A stretch of DNA of 64,000 nt, taken from the NCBI RefSeq assembly GCF_032854445.1, contig NC_088306.1:18201764-18265763 (forward strand). The letters run 5' to 3'. How positions within the stretch are numbered: the first letter of the stretch is position 1; each line of letters starts with the position of its first letter. The translations under genes were made by a program, and so were the position numbers. Source of the stretch: Liolophura sinensis (lineage: Eukaryota; Mollusca; Polyplacophora; Chitonida; Chitonidae). The notes under the pieces were generated by a model that saw nothing but the letters and a program-made list of their open reading frames with translations, was not told the origin of the DNA and made no database searches. This document shows positions 25,248 to 36,973 of the stretch, in pieces.

Positions 25248-26339
25248 ATTTATCAGATAAGTAAAATAAATATTTCCAGGCTTTTAGCATTATGACATAT
25301 TCCAGGAAACTAGTTTCTTTTTTCCATTTTGACTGTGACAAAGTTCAGCATCAGAACTGATGGACTGATGAAAATCAATGATCTTAAGGCATGCTCGTCT
25401 TCCAAATTATATTCTGCTTTATATATGTTCTTACCACAATATGGTCGCAACACTGGCCAAGGAGTACTCTGCCATAACCAAATCAGGAATTGATTCTCGT
25501 TCAGATTGCCTGCAAGCAAATGAATTCTGGTTCTGTTACTTGTCCACAGTGCTTGCATAGTTTTGGACAGATCATAAACACAAAGCCTATTGGCTGCTTA
25601 CTGTTCCTCTGTTTGTTACTGCTGTGTTTAGATTGTGCTGACTGCGTGTATTCTATTAAGAAATTTGACACTAATTCAAATGTACATGTACGATTAGTTT
25701 CAGTTAATTTTGCCATAAGCTTTTCATGTGACAGGAGCGTTGTAAAAGCAAATATTGTGTGATAACCTGGGACTAAATTTTCTCATTTGGTGCAGTTCTC
25801 AGAGATTTATTGATTTTAAATATCTATTTTAAGGAGTTCTGTTTTTTTTTTTGGATGTTAGCAACATGCCCTGTTTGAAAAATAAAAGGTTCAGAAGTAA
25901 TGTTTTATGGCCTTTTTTGACCTTTATGACCTCTGAATATGACGTTTTGGGAATGATATTTGAAGGACAAGTACATGAACGGCTTGTACTGTGTGTGGCC
26001 ATACTCTTTACAGATGGCTGACCAACAGGATATTGACTCAGTGTGACAAGTAATGGGAGAAATGTTTTCTGGAATGGCGATGAAAAAAGTTGATACGATT
26101 ATTGTTCAAGAGAGACAAATCACTTGTTTTTGTTTTTTTTGTTTTTTGGGGGGCGACTTCCTTTGACATTTATGAAATCCAGCAACTGAACTCAGATTGA
26201 TGCTACTTTAAACTAGTTCCTGAGATTTTTTGACAGTGAAATTAGTTGATCTGTTCCAATACCCTGTGGCATTTATTCTTGCCCAACTCCCCTTCCCCAC
26301 ATTGACCTTTCCGTGACTTAACTTCTCCATCTTTTCGCC

Positions 26340-26790
26340 ATAGGCCTGGAGAAAGCTATCTGTAAATCCATCAGCCAAGCTGGAGGCCAGTGTTGCAAGA
26401 GCTGCGTGATGAAACCGCAGGCCAATCAATAGGTTACGTTACATTGCGATGGGCCTAGGATAGCCGTGCATGCAGCGGCAATGCAAGAACAAATGGCGAG
26501 CGTTGGCTGACCAGTCTGGCGCGTCATTATCCCATGGAATACCTGTCACAATAGCCTCCACTTAGCGGGAGATAACACGGATGGCGTAGTTTGCTCAGTA
26601 ATACGCCGATAGTCATCTTTGTGTTCACACTCCTTTAGTTGTCTTCACCGGAGATAATACAGGCGAATCTAACCCTCGTTAACCATCCATTGCGATTTTG
26701 TTTAATTATGCCGCCACAGTGCGTCAGCTTTTATTCAAGCTATTTAAAAGTAGTAAAAGCTTTGATGGCGGTTCGTAGGGCAGGCCTAAT
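26340..26790. promoter_or_regulatory. Candidate conserved non-coding (enhancer-like) block
   Basis: This block is richer in CpG and in mixed-complexity sequence than the AT-rich repeats around it. It contains two GATA-type sites (ggagataac, ggagataatac), homeodomain-like TTAATTA, and CGCGTCATTA. Short frames on both strands are open but unconvincing: the plus-strand frame after a ccatag acceptor is Cys-rich and ends after about 29 codons. The texture suggests selective constraint. Only cross-species alignment would tell. Confidence 0.22.
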
Positions 26791-27959
26791 TGCCTGTGTT
26801 GTGCGCATGTTGTAATTTGTTGGGTAGTTGATGTTGAAGGTGTGTTGACAATCTCTTAAGAGAACTATTATCTAAAGCAACGTTTGTCGACAATACACTT
26901 TTATTATGCTGCGGTCTCTTTTCATTGCTAAATCAGTAAATAGATGTTATGGCTGTTTAATGCAGCACTTCATACTGTGTATTTAAGTCTGGAGGTGGAA
27001 GTCACAGAGCTTAAAGTCTCTTCTCATCTATTGGATCCCAGAATGAGAGGATATGCATTTGTAATTTGTAGATATTGCTGAAAAGACGCATTTTTGCTAA
27101 TTCCAACAAAAGCAAGGTAGTGTAACTATACATTCTGTAGATACATGTACTTTAACGATAACTTGGAAGGGATCAAAACTGTGTGTCGAAGGACCTGCAG
27201 AGGCAGGGTGTTACCAAAAGACCCATTTTTTGCAGTACCAGAGTATCTTAAATTCTTGAAAAACCAAACAAAATTTCTGCATTTGTCAGAATTATGGCAC
27301 ATGAGTAAGCCAGTGTCTTGAGTTTTTCTGAGTAATTCTGTGATCATTGGGAGAGTCAGTTCATGGATTAGAGCCTGAACATAAAGAGCTGTGTTGTTGG
27401 CATAGAGAAGCCTAATTTGTCAGTCCGTCAATCAATAAGTGTTGGAATCAGCGTCCACTGGAATTCATACCCCGGCGGCTGTCAGACTTGCGTAACACTA
27501 TGTTGTACTCCCATGACATAGCGGAAGTATTTGAGACCTGTTCTGCACGTTGGCTCGCAATTGATTATCGCATAGCTCATAAGGGTCTCGGGAGAGTTAA
27601 TGTTCCTCCTAAACAGAAGATTTCTCAAGGGTCCAAACTAGCTTTCCAAACTGGGTGATTTATGCTTGTTGAATTAATTCTGAATTCCAAGCGATAGTTA
27701 TTAAATTGGTGAAATGGGATTAAAACTGCGAAGTTGGAAGCAAAAACAAAGTGAAGAAGAATTGTGAATGATGTTCCAGTGTTGTCATGGCGATGGGCTG
27801 GCTGATTGTGCAGAACTCTTTCTAATCCCTGAAGGAAAATGTGTCCTGTTTCAGGGATGCTGTTTGTTTGCAAATGTCATTATTTGAGGGAGAAATGGAC
27901 CAAGCGTTTCAAAGGTTTCCATTTGACTTATAAGTACGTGCATGTAAGACTCCATCCTC

Positions 27960-28022
27960 TCCTGAAAAAGTGTTGAGTACGACGTTAAACCCCATGCACT
28001 CAATCACTCACTCACTCACTCC
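27960..28022 (+). repeat. SINE B/C tail with (ACTC)n
   Basis: Tail ttgagtacgacgttaaaccc followed by cactcactcactcactcc. Confidence 0.65.
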
Positions 28023-28298
28023 ATACCCTTCCCCTGCCTTTCAACCCCACCCACACACACATCATCACCCCTCCAATATTCTCTGTTCTGAGTATTTATC
28101 AAGCCATGAATTGTTGGAGATGAAAGCCAAGGAAGTCCACCTTATTTGGTTGTGTGATTTTAGTTGTGAATAGATTTATGTGTGAAATTGATTGTGTGAG
28201 TTGATGGTATGCAAGTACTGTGTTTTCGTGATTGTTAAGGAGTTATAGATTTACATACATGTATACATGTGTGTACCTAGAATTTCCACACATAGAAG

Positions 28299-28607
28299 AC
28301 TGCTTTATTGGCCTAATGGTTAGAGCGTCTGCTTTAAATCGAGGGAGACCTAGGATCAAACCCGTGTCGGGTCATACCAAAGACTTCAAAAATGATTTTG
28401 TTGCTGCCTTGCTTGGCAAGGCAATAGGACTGGTTGGCCCTGTGTCAGTAGAATGTAACTGGGTGGGATGTCATGTGTGGTGTCTTCAGTATGAAACTCC
28501 AGTTAGCCTACACGCACATAATGACTCATCATCGTCACATGACTGGAAAATCAGTTTTTAAGTACTTAAGTACAACGTTAAAGCCCAAGCATTCATTCAC
28601 TCATTGC
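28299..28607 (+). mobile_element. SINE family C, near full length
   Basis: Head cctaatggttagagcgtctgc and gatcaaacccgtg; body ggactggttggccctgtgtc; tail taagtacaacgttaaagccc with (ATTC)n. Confidence 0.8.
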
Positions 28608-29343
28608 AAACAGAGAATTAAACCTGCTGTTGTGATGGTAGTTTAATTTACATTGTACATTTGTTGTCAAACAGTGACTTTATCATTGGTGATTGATGTT
28701 CGATGATTGACATTTGGGGGGAGTGGCATTGTACATTGACATAAACCAAATAAAACAATAAGAATATATAGTAGTGCATCATATAAAATATGTCAAAACA
28801 TAAATTGATGATTTGTTGTTTGTTTTTTTAAGATCTAAACAGAAACCCAAATTGAAGTGTATTTTGTTCGTGTGGGTAAATAGAAACTTGGTAAAATTAG
28901 AAATGTTGCACAGCAAATGTAAAATAACCAGATTTTGTGCTATTCATAGACTCTGCGTCATTTGTTCATTTCCTTCATTTGAAGCCATTGTGAGGTTTGT
29001 TTCCTTGGCAACACAAGGCTGAGATTCTTTGTGTTATTGTAATGCACACTAAACTAAAACGTTAATTTCCAACTTTGGCATCTTCAAAGGGCTACTTATT
29101 TCCTTTATCTGTGGAAGAAGAGAACGGGGGGATGTAGTGCTCAAGGGACAGGAGGGCTATCCTGTGGTCGGGATTGTGAATGTCAAATCATGCGAAACAT
29201 GCAGGATGCAGTGGCCATAATGAATTTAAAAACCAGAGTTCTCCAGCTGATAACGAAGGCATATTATTTACTTGTACATGGAGAAGTACTAATTCTGTTT
29301 ATTTTTTTTTCTTTCTCTTTTGTGTATTTATTGATTTGTACAG

Positions 29344-29460
29344 CCTGTGAAAGTTGTAGAGTTCAGTTTTCTCGACAAAGCTCTGCCGATACCTGTATTT
29401 GAGTCTGTTGACCACGAAATTTCTGTGTATTTATATCTGCACGTTGTGGCGAACTTGTAA
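29344..29460 (+). CDS. Candidate terminal exon, unrecognised
   Basis: A long T-rich tract followed by gatttgtacag gives a good acceptor ending at 29343. The next 38 codons are open (starting PVKVVEFSFLDKALPIPVF) and end in TAA at 29458-29460. The composition is protein-like, with alternating hydrophobic and charged residues, but no family is recognised. No polyadenylation signal is evident nearby. A run of this length after a random acceptor can occur by chance in this window. Confidence 0.14.
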   Translation, partial: PVKVVEFSFLDKALPIPVFESVDHEISVYLYLHVVANL

Positions 29461-29570
29461 GAAGTGAGGTGATGGCAGAGGCATTTATCCAGTATTTAGT
29501 AACTACATAATGTTTTCATATCTGTTTCTGTTATGTCTTCGACTGGCCGAGGGAATTAGCATGCCATTGT

Positions 29571-29787
29571 GGCGCAATGAGCCAGGAGCCTTCACCAGTG
29601 CGGCCGCTGTGTGTTCAAGTCCAGATCATGCTGGCTTCCTCTTGGGCCATACAAGGCAAGGTCTACCAGCAACCTACAGATGGTCGTGGGTTCCCCCCAG
29701 GCTCTGCCCGCTTTATTCCCAGCATAAAGCAGGTTGCTGTTATATTCTTGATTAAAGCATAAAATACTACTCAGATAAATAGATATA
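29571..29787 (+). mobile_element. SINE family A, decayed tail
   Basis: Box B-like gtgttcaagtccag and the body are intact; the tail block is scrambled (attcttgattaaagcataaa). Confidence 0.75.
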
Positions 29788-32471
29788 TCTTCTGCAAATA
29801 GTTTTGAGTTCGAACTCTTTTATCAGTGAAGGTAGAAAAAGTTCAACTGTGTGCTGTAAAAAATGTTAGGCAACTGTTTTTGATTGCATTCATTAAAAGA
29901 TGAGCGTCTGAAATAAGTATTGTAAAAAGTCATATGGAATAGACGAAGGATGGAAGAAATTGAGAATCCAAATGTTTGTGAACTTGAGAAGTTTCTCGAG
30001 GAAAGAAATGTCATTTCTGCCTCTGGTAAAGAGTAAGACAGGTGATCATTAAATTAATGTCAACAAAGCTTGCTTAACATGTTCCGCTAGTCGCATCACA
30101 CAGTAGGACTTTTTACCTTCTCTGACAAAAAACCCGAAACTCCTGTGTTGTACACGTCTGCAGTTACATACATTTGTACATGTATGCAAAATGGCTGGTA
30201 AAGCCTTCACATGCAGGAAGTTTGCATTTTCTGTGGTTCATTCACCTGTAGGCCTATAGAGGTTGTGTATATGGCCGAATGCACATTTATCACAAGTCTG
30301 TCACTTCACATCATCCAGTACATTACATGTTCAAGTGCCTTCACACAATACCCTAATGGATTTCTGACAACCTAACGTGTAGTTGACTTTCAAAATGGAG
30401 GTGGAATTAGAGAAATGATTGGTGTGCCATCCTGAAAGGCTGTTAGTCAGCCCTGCGATACACTAGAAACTTGGCACAGTATGTGGACAGAGGAGGATGT
30501 AAATAAATCTAGGAAAGCTTTGTACAGCATATCACATGCGTCGCTCGCTGTCTTGTGCTCTGTGTCACTGCGTCACTGCCGCCAATAGATAATCTTGAGC
30601 TTTAGACTTAGCCTCATCACTTGTCTCTTCCCGCGGAACCATTTAATCAGCATTCATCAATAAAAATGATTCAGATTTGGGTTAGAATCATGTTGTGCAT
30701 CCTCTAGATAAAGAGAATGCATGTGTATCAAGTAATTTTTAGAGACAAAAGTTGAGACGGATTGTTTGTGTGTTATGACATCACTTCCATGACCTCGGCA
30801 TTCAAGATTTCTGTAGAAAATTTGCTACTGGTGGCAGTGATGTAAATCTAAAGGTAAGGGGTACGTCATCATCCTGGCAAAACAGCCTGTCGGCCGTGTT
30901 GAGGTAATGTTAATATGATCTGGTATTTAGCCATGTTGCAATATGGCCGCCAAAAGCAGGTCAAACATGCTCCCTTTCAATGGACACTTGTCTGTGAAAG
31001 AATAAGGTCAGTGTACTATTATGCCGATATTCAGCATGATCAATAGAAACTATTATTCACAATTTTATCTTCAGTTTTGAGATAGCCAAGTTAAAACTGA
31101 CGGTAAAGTCTTTGAAGGGTATACATGCACTTGTACATGTACTTTGTCAGAAACCTTTGCACAGATTACTCATTTATAGATTGTTGGGGCTATTGCCTGG
31201 CTTCAACTTGTACCTGGCTCACAAATGTCAGAAGTCCAAAAATATCTGATATCCTAGATGCAGTGGTTAGATATGTCGCCCTGGATATTACTAGTAAACT
31301 GATATTAAACTTGACAGTTCTGGATTATGTGGTTTTATCTTTCATAATACATTTACATGATTACTGACCAGTTTATTAAATGAGGTCACCAATGAGGTAA
31401 TATTAGAGTACATTGTAAGAATATGTGGCTAAATTTACACTCCATTATGTAACCTGTATTCCAAGGGTAAAAAAATCAGAATGGGTTGATAGATTTTCAT
31501 ATATTGGAATTATACTTTGAAGTACCTGTGCATGGAAACTACAATGGCAGTATGAATTAGTTTATTTGGATCAATATCAATTTTGGTGATTGAAGGGTGA
31601 TGTGCCAAAACACAAACTCTCATGCAACACGATTTCCCTTGGTCCAGAAATTAAGTTTCGTTTAGAAAATGGCTGATTCGTGCATTGAAAATCACATTAT
31701 ATAATTTGTCAGGGAGGTGCAATAAATTGTCTGGAGGGAGTTCGCCTGTGCGTGCTTCTTTTGACTTAAAAGTGTACTTACTCCTGCACTTCATTTCTGA
31801 GCAGTTGTTCAAACAGCAGTAAGAGGTCACTAACCCCAATCCAATAATACAACCTGCCTGTGAAGGTCTGATCCACCCAGACTGGTGTGGGGGGAAAAGA
31901 GGTGATACCACACAGCAGGGTGTCTGTGGCAGCCCAGTACTTGTGAAGGTCGCTGTGTATGTGTGTGTGCATGCCTGTGGTGTGGGATCAGTGGGATACT
32001 TATGTCAGGGAAGGGCACCAGGAACTACTTGAGATAAACCTAACTTTGAGGACAGTTTGGGGCTAGTGCCTGCTCACTCACACGAGATGCTAGTAACTAC
32101 ACAATTCATGGTTTCGCAGTGATGTCATAAATTTATATGTAGCTGCTCTGATCCAGTCATCAGCACACTCTTTGGTCTCCTGACGAGCACTGGAGGTGAA
32201 AACAAAGCGAATAATATAGCCGAAGTAAGATAGGCATTGAAGATGATTTTCGCCTAAAACCATCTGCAATGAAAATTTTAAAAACTTTATGATCCTATAT
32301 CATTTTGCTGATTTTTTTTTATTTTTACATGGAAAAAAAGTAGGTTTTTTTAACTTTTGATAAAATTTAAGGAGTTTTGTTTCAATGGCAGACTTCTGTA
32401 ATTATTTAAGCTGGAAGTAATTTAAGAAAGCAGAGACGGAATGGATACATACTCTTGTAAGGATACTTCTG

Positions 32472-32692
32472 TACCCTAAATGACGTAACATTTCATCCAC
32501 AAAAGTGCATTTTTAGAGGCAAATAAAAGTCACAGAATATTGTTTTTGGTGCTGAAACTTAAAATTTTTCAGTAAAATATCATCCCATGTTACAAGCAAA
32601 TCTCAAGACACCTGTCTAATATCAATAAAACTCACAGAATCAGGAAAACTGTTCAAGTTAGTCATGGATGAAAGGTATGGCCATTTAGGATA
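32472..32692 (-). mobile_element. Repeat family D MITE, both ends present
   Basis: Inverted ends taccctaaatgacg and (minus strand) tatcctaaatggcc are each followed by a TTTCATCCA motif and are flanked by TA. The 221-bp length and lack of a frame indicate a MITE. Confidence 0.7.
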
Positions 32693-32955
32693 TGTATAAT
32701 CTACAGTAATATTGTGCTGTGATTCACTGCTCATTCGGTGTATGCATGTACTTTATGAGATTATGTAATGTAACACTGGACAATGTCATACATAACGGTG
32801 TACTCTGAGCAGCCATGTTGGTAGTATGCAGCCATATTGGAAGGATGCTGCTACTGTGCATGCCAGTGTAACTCCAGTATGACTGAAACAAGTTATTATT
32901 CCTTGTACATGTTTGTTGTATATAATTGCATTAAATGTGAATCTGTATTCTGGAG

Positions 32956-33229
32956 TTCTCCGTGGCTGAGGTGGTTAGCATGCCAGTGAGAGTCAACGAC
33001 CCCAATACCTCTCACCAATGTGGTCGTGAGTTCAAGTCCAGCTCATGCTGGCTTCCTCTGCGGTAATAGCTGGGAAGGGCTGCCAGCAGCCTGCGGATGG
33101 TTATGGATTTGTCCTAGTCTCTGCCCTGTTTCCTCCTATCGTAATGCTGTCTGTTGTCGCATGAGTGAAATATTTTTTAGTACACTGTAAAATACATGTA
33201 CCTATAAAATAAACAAGTAAATAAAGAAA
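32956..33229 (+). mobile_element. SINE family A, full length, diverged
   Basis: Box A-like tggctgaggtggttagcatg, box B gagttcaagtcc, full body, eroded tail. Confidence 0.85.
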
Positions 33230-33928
33230 TGTGTATGTGTGAGGGTAGATATGATTATTTATGAGATATGCATGAATAACCTGTTACATCTAGTAAATAA
33301 GATGGAGAGCACCTGTGTGATTTCTTTATTTACCCAGACAGCCAGTGTATGTACGTGTCTATTTTTGAATGCTGTGTCTTTTTTAGGGTAAAAACATTTC
33401 TTGGAAAAGTGCCTAAAAAAGCATGTCTGCTGTTTGACATCGTGCTTTGGGACAATCAATATATGCTTGTTGATTGAGGAAGTACATGTACCAGTGTGTG
33501 GGGCCTACATGGAGCTGTGTACCAATGTGTATACAGTGGGGGGTATACATGTAGGGAGGGGTCTGTTTGACCTGTCTGTGTCTGTGTGGGTGGTTGTTTG
33601 CTTCTCATGCACTCCTGGTCTCATCTGTCTGGAGATGATTATTTCAGATGTCACTCAAACTGCATCTACAGTATGCTGTTGATGTTCTACACCTGCTAGC
33701 CTTATGCATTGATGACGTGTATATTTCTATAGTCTGTAGCTCACTTGAAGTAATACACAGTGGACTTTCCTGAGTCTCTTAAAGAATGTGAAATGAAGTA
33801 CTGTATTTGATCTAAGAATTCTTCAAAGAAAGTGGATTTTTATTGGTCATAACTTCTTTTTTTGGTGTAGAATATTAACTAAAATGCAAAGGTATTTTCG
33901 ATATGAACCTTTGAACACCTTTTTGAAA

Positions 33929-34151
33929 TACCCTAATTCCTCAACCTTTTCACATATGAAAGAGCATCTTTCAGTGCATTTTATACACATTTTTAAGTTG
34001 ATTTTGTAGTTGAAAACTACATTGATTGGATATTGCCAGTTTTAGGGCTCCACAGAAAGTGTAAGTTCAGCATTCAGTGCAGAATAATGTCTTCAGAATA
34101 TGTTGGAATAAACACCTTGCACACGTGCGAAAAAGTTGAAGAATTACAATA
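33929..34151 (-). mobile_element. M1 MITE copy
   Basis: Begins taccctaattcctcaacc, ends gttgaagaattacaata; TA at both edges. Confidence 0.8.
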
Positions 34152-34677
34152 CACGTAAATTGAAATTTTAGACAAAGTGAATAACTGAGCTGTGGATGAA
34201 ATTTGAGGTAAAGTATCTGTGATTTGAATGCTGCAAGGTTGCCATGTGACTCATTGATTATACTTAACGGTGGCTTCTGCGATTGATAAGCTTTTGAGTG
34301 TTACTTTTTTTTCCCCAATTTAGTCATCATTTATTTATTTATTTCATTGGTGCGCTGTGCTGTAGGTTAAAGGGTGGGCTGTTGCCTTTGGAAAGCCGAA
34401 TCTGGCGTCTTTTGCAATGGCATTTCATTGAGGCAGTTCTCTAATTCAGTCAGCATTGGGACGGGCCTGTTTTACAGTAAACAACATCATTGTGAAAGCT
34501 GAAAAAACTCTGGGTTAGGTTGACCTGTTAAAATTCGCAAACCAGTTGACCTTTTTATTTATTTATTTTTTTTTTTAAAGATACAGCATATAAGTACATG
34601 TATATTACAGGATGCAAGTTGCACAAAACTTTTTTATGTAATATTTCTTGTAACTTTCTTGATAAATGCCATCATGA

Positions 34678-34928
34678 GGCCTCTGTAGTCGAGGGGGTTA
34701 GCGCGCCAGTGTGGGCTAATGACTGTGAAGCCTGCCGCCAGTACTGCAGCTATAAGTCCAGCTGATGCTGGTTTCCTCGTCTAGCTTACGTTGGAAGATA
34801 TGTTAGCAACCTGCGGATTGTAGTGGGTTCCCCCTGGGCTCTGCTCGTTTTCCTCCCACCCTAATGCTGGCTGTTGTGGTGTAAGTGAAATATTCTTGAG
34901 TACGGCATAAAAAACACCAATCAAATGA
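34678..34928 (+). mobile_element. SINE family A, A2 subfamily
   Basis: Head ggttagcgcgccagtgtggg then the A2 segment taatgactgtgaagcctgcc; intact body and tail. Confidence 0.85.
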
Positions 34929-35428
34929 GTACATGTAATTACATGGCATGGTTTCAGTTACAGCGCCATAAGGCGACATGACTTACAAGAAAAGTTAGAA
35001 GAATTGGTTTTTAAGGTTTCGGAAAGAGATAGATGTATACAAACAAATAACTCCAAACCACATTCAGCAATATACGTTTCATGTACTGTACATGTACTTG
35101 TGACTTGCAACGAGGTAACGCCCACCTGGTTTGTTTTCAACACACCTGGTTGTGTTAGCGGAACATGATCAGAACAATGTGATAGGCACACAGCGGGAGT
35201 GTTTGTTTCACCTGTAACACAACAGATGGGAATGTATATTTCGCCTACATCTGATCTCGCTTACCAGGAAAATGGCAATGAACAAGATGATAGAGAGAGA
35301 GCCACACTCAGCTTGGCTAACGGGAAACACCTGGAAGTCTACAAAAAGTCCGTATTTTTTCACGTACATGTTTTATGGTGTTAGTGAATAGAATTAACAT
35401 GGTTATCATTAGTACACGTGCACATGTG

Positions 35429-35890
35429 CCTATATTGTATATACAAATATGAATACATGTATGTGCCTATGCCGTACATACAAATATGCACATGTGTCTC
35501 TATTGTACATACAAATAGGTATGTGTGCCTATATCGTACATACAAATAAGCACATGTGCCTCTGTTGTACATACAAATATGTATATGTGCCTATATCGTA
35601 CATACAAATATGCACATGTGCCTCTATTGTACATACAAATATGTATGTATGCCTATATTGTACATACAAATATGCACATGTGCCTATATTGTACATACAA
35701 ATATGTATGTGTGCCTATATCGTACATACATGTACAAATATGCACGTGCCTTTATTGCACATACAAATATCTACATGTATGTGTGCCTATATTGTACATA
35801 CAAATATCTACATGTATATGTGCCTATATTGTAAATACAAATATGCACATGTGCCTATATTGTACATACAAATATCCTTCTGTGCACATG
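35429..35890. repeat. 31-bp minisatellite with 62-bp higher-order alternation
   Basis: About fourteen units of cctatattgtacatacaaat plus an 11-base variable end. Many adjacent units alternate between a gcacatgtg end and a gtatgtatg-type end, giving a 62-bp repeat. Three units carry 4-6-bp insertions of acatgt type. All three plus-strand frames are open over much of the array, producing apparent 92-155 codon frames that are repeat artefacts. Confidence 0.93.
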
Positions 35891-36149
35891 AACCTGAATG
35901 TAGTTCTTACATGTAGCAAACCAAGAATCTCTTTGTCATCCTTGTATTTAGGACAATTATTAAAAGCCTGATTCGTGCAGGTACATGTGCACTCAGGCCC
36001 TTGCTGCAGGTAGTCACCAATGAGAAATTTTCAGGGTTTGGCATAGGACAGCTATAGGCTATGGGCGTTCATATTTCCTCCACCCTGATTGACAACATAT
36101 TTTAAGAGGAATATTCTAATCGACAGGAATCAGATAAATACGTAATACT

Positions 36150-36177
36150 TATATATATATATATATATATATATATG
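36150..36177. repeat. (AT)n microsatellite
   Basis: About thirteen uninterrupted TA dinucleotides. Confidence 0.9.
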
Positions 36178-36571
36178 ATAACAACTTCAGGAATCGTGCA
36201 GTTTGCTAATTTGACAAGTTGACATGTAATTGAATTTGGTGATTACAACAGCCTTCGTTGAAGTTATCACCTTCATTTCCGTAATGATGATAGGCTGCAG
36301 ATCTCATATGCCACAGGAAGAATGCTTTTGAGTCTATTTTGGATCATACACTTGTAATTTTAGATGGTCCAGTCTATTTTTAATTCAGTTTGTCAGGCTA
36401 GCTCTACATGTGTACCTGTGTGTGTATCAAGAAATGCCGACAAGCACATTGGTACATGTATGGCATTTGACTCTGTACAGTGTATATGTTTTAGGTAAAA
36501 CACTTTTCTGAGTTACAATGTATTCTAGTGGGTTGCCAGCATAACTGACCAGTTTTTTTGTATTGTTGTAG

Positions 36572-36599
36572 GTCAACTGAAGGCCTCTGTCCCACACAG
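36572..36599 (+). other. Candidate 28-nt micro-exon
   Basis: A T-rich acceptor (tttttttgtattgttgtag) ends at 36571 and an excellent donor (CACAG/GTAAGC) starts at 36600, enclosing 28 bases. Both splice signals are good, but such a short interval carries little coding information and may be a coincidence. Confidence 0.15.
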
Positions 36600-36642
36600 G
36601 TAAGCTTCGTTTGCATGAATACTTCATTTTTAGAAACCTTTG

Positions 36643-36771
36643 TGCTAGCACGGCGCATTGACCCAGGAGCTTCTCACCAATGTGGTCACTGTTATGTCCA
36701 GCTTATACAGGCTTCCTATACTTGAGAAGGTGCATAAGTACATGTATTATGTAAATGGTGATGGGTTTCTT
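36643..36771 (+). mobile_element. SINE family A, decayed head half
   Basis: Retains ttgacccaggagcttctcac and caatgtggtcactg; breaks off into an M1 MITE. Confidence 0.6.
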
Positions 36772-36973
36772 TTTACGCGTTTGCATGGTGTTTATTCAAG
36801 CATATCGTGACAAAATTATTATTGGTAAGCTGATAAAATTACACTTTTTGTGAAGTTGAAATTAGTGGACTCAAGCAGTGTAGCTTTGTCTCTGAAAGCA
36901 AACTAAAAAAAAATGCATGAATCTCACTGAAAGTTGCTCTTTTCCTATGCGAAATGGTTGAGGAATTATGGTA
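36772..36973 (+). mobile_element. M1 MITE copy, left end lost
   Basis: Interior tttgcatggtgtttattcaa and tttttgtgaagtt; right end ggttgaggaattatggta, whose TA is also the left edge of the 987-bp element. Confidence 0.7.

Larger units (their letters stand above)
24914..35428. other. Non-coding stretch
   Basis: Contains SINEs, one D and one M1 copy, and the candidate regulatory block at 26340. The block 27440-27600 is also CpG-retaining (gcaattgattatcgcat). From 29800 to 32470 nothing is recognised. Confidence 0.5.

Noticed and set aside
26369-26457. Cys-rich 29-codon frame after a ccatag acceptor
   Set aside because: Very short, competing open frame on the other strand, no family; treated as part of a possible regulatory block.
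28232-28561. 109-codon plus-strand frame
   Set aside because: Almost entirely inside a family C SINE.
35429-35890. Regular repeats resembling a CRISPR array
   Set aside because: Units are contiguous without unique spacers, and the genome is eukaryotic in character.
35449-35971. Overlapping 92-155 codon open frames rich in Tyr, Cys and Ile
   Set aside because: They occur in three frames of the 31-bp minisatellite and only reflect a stop-poor repeat unit.
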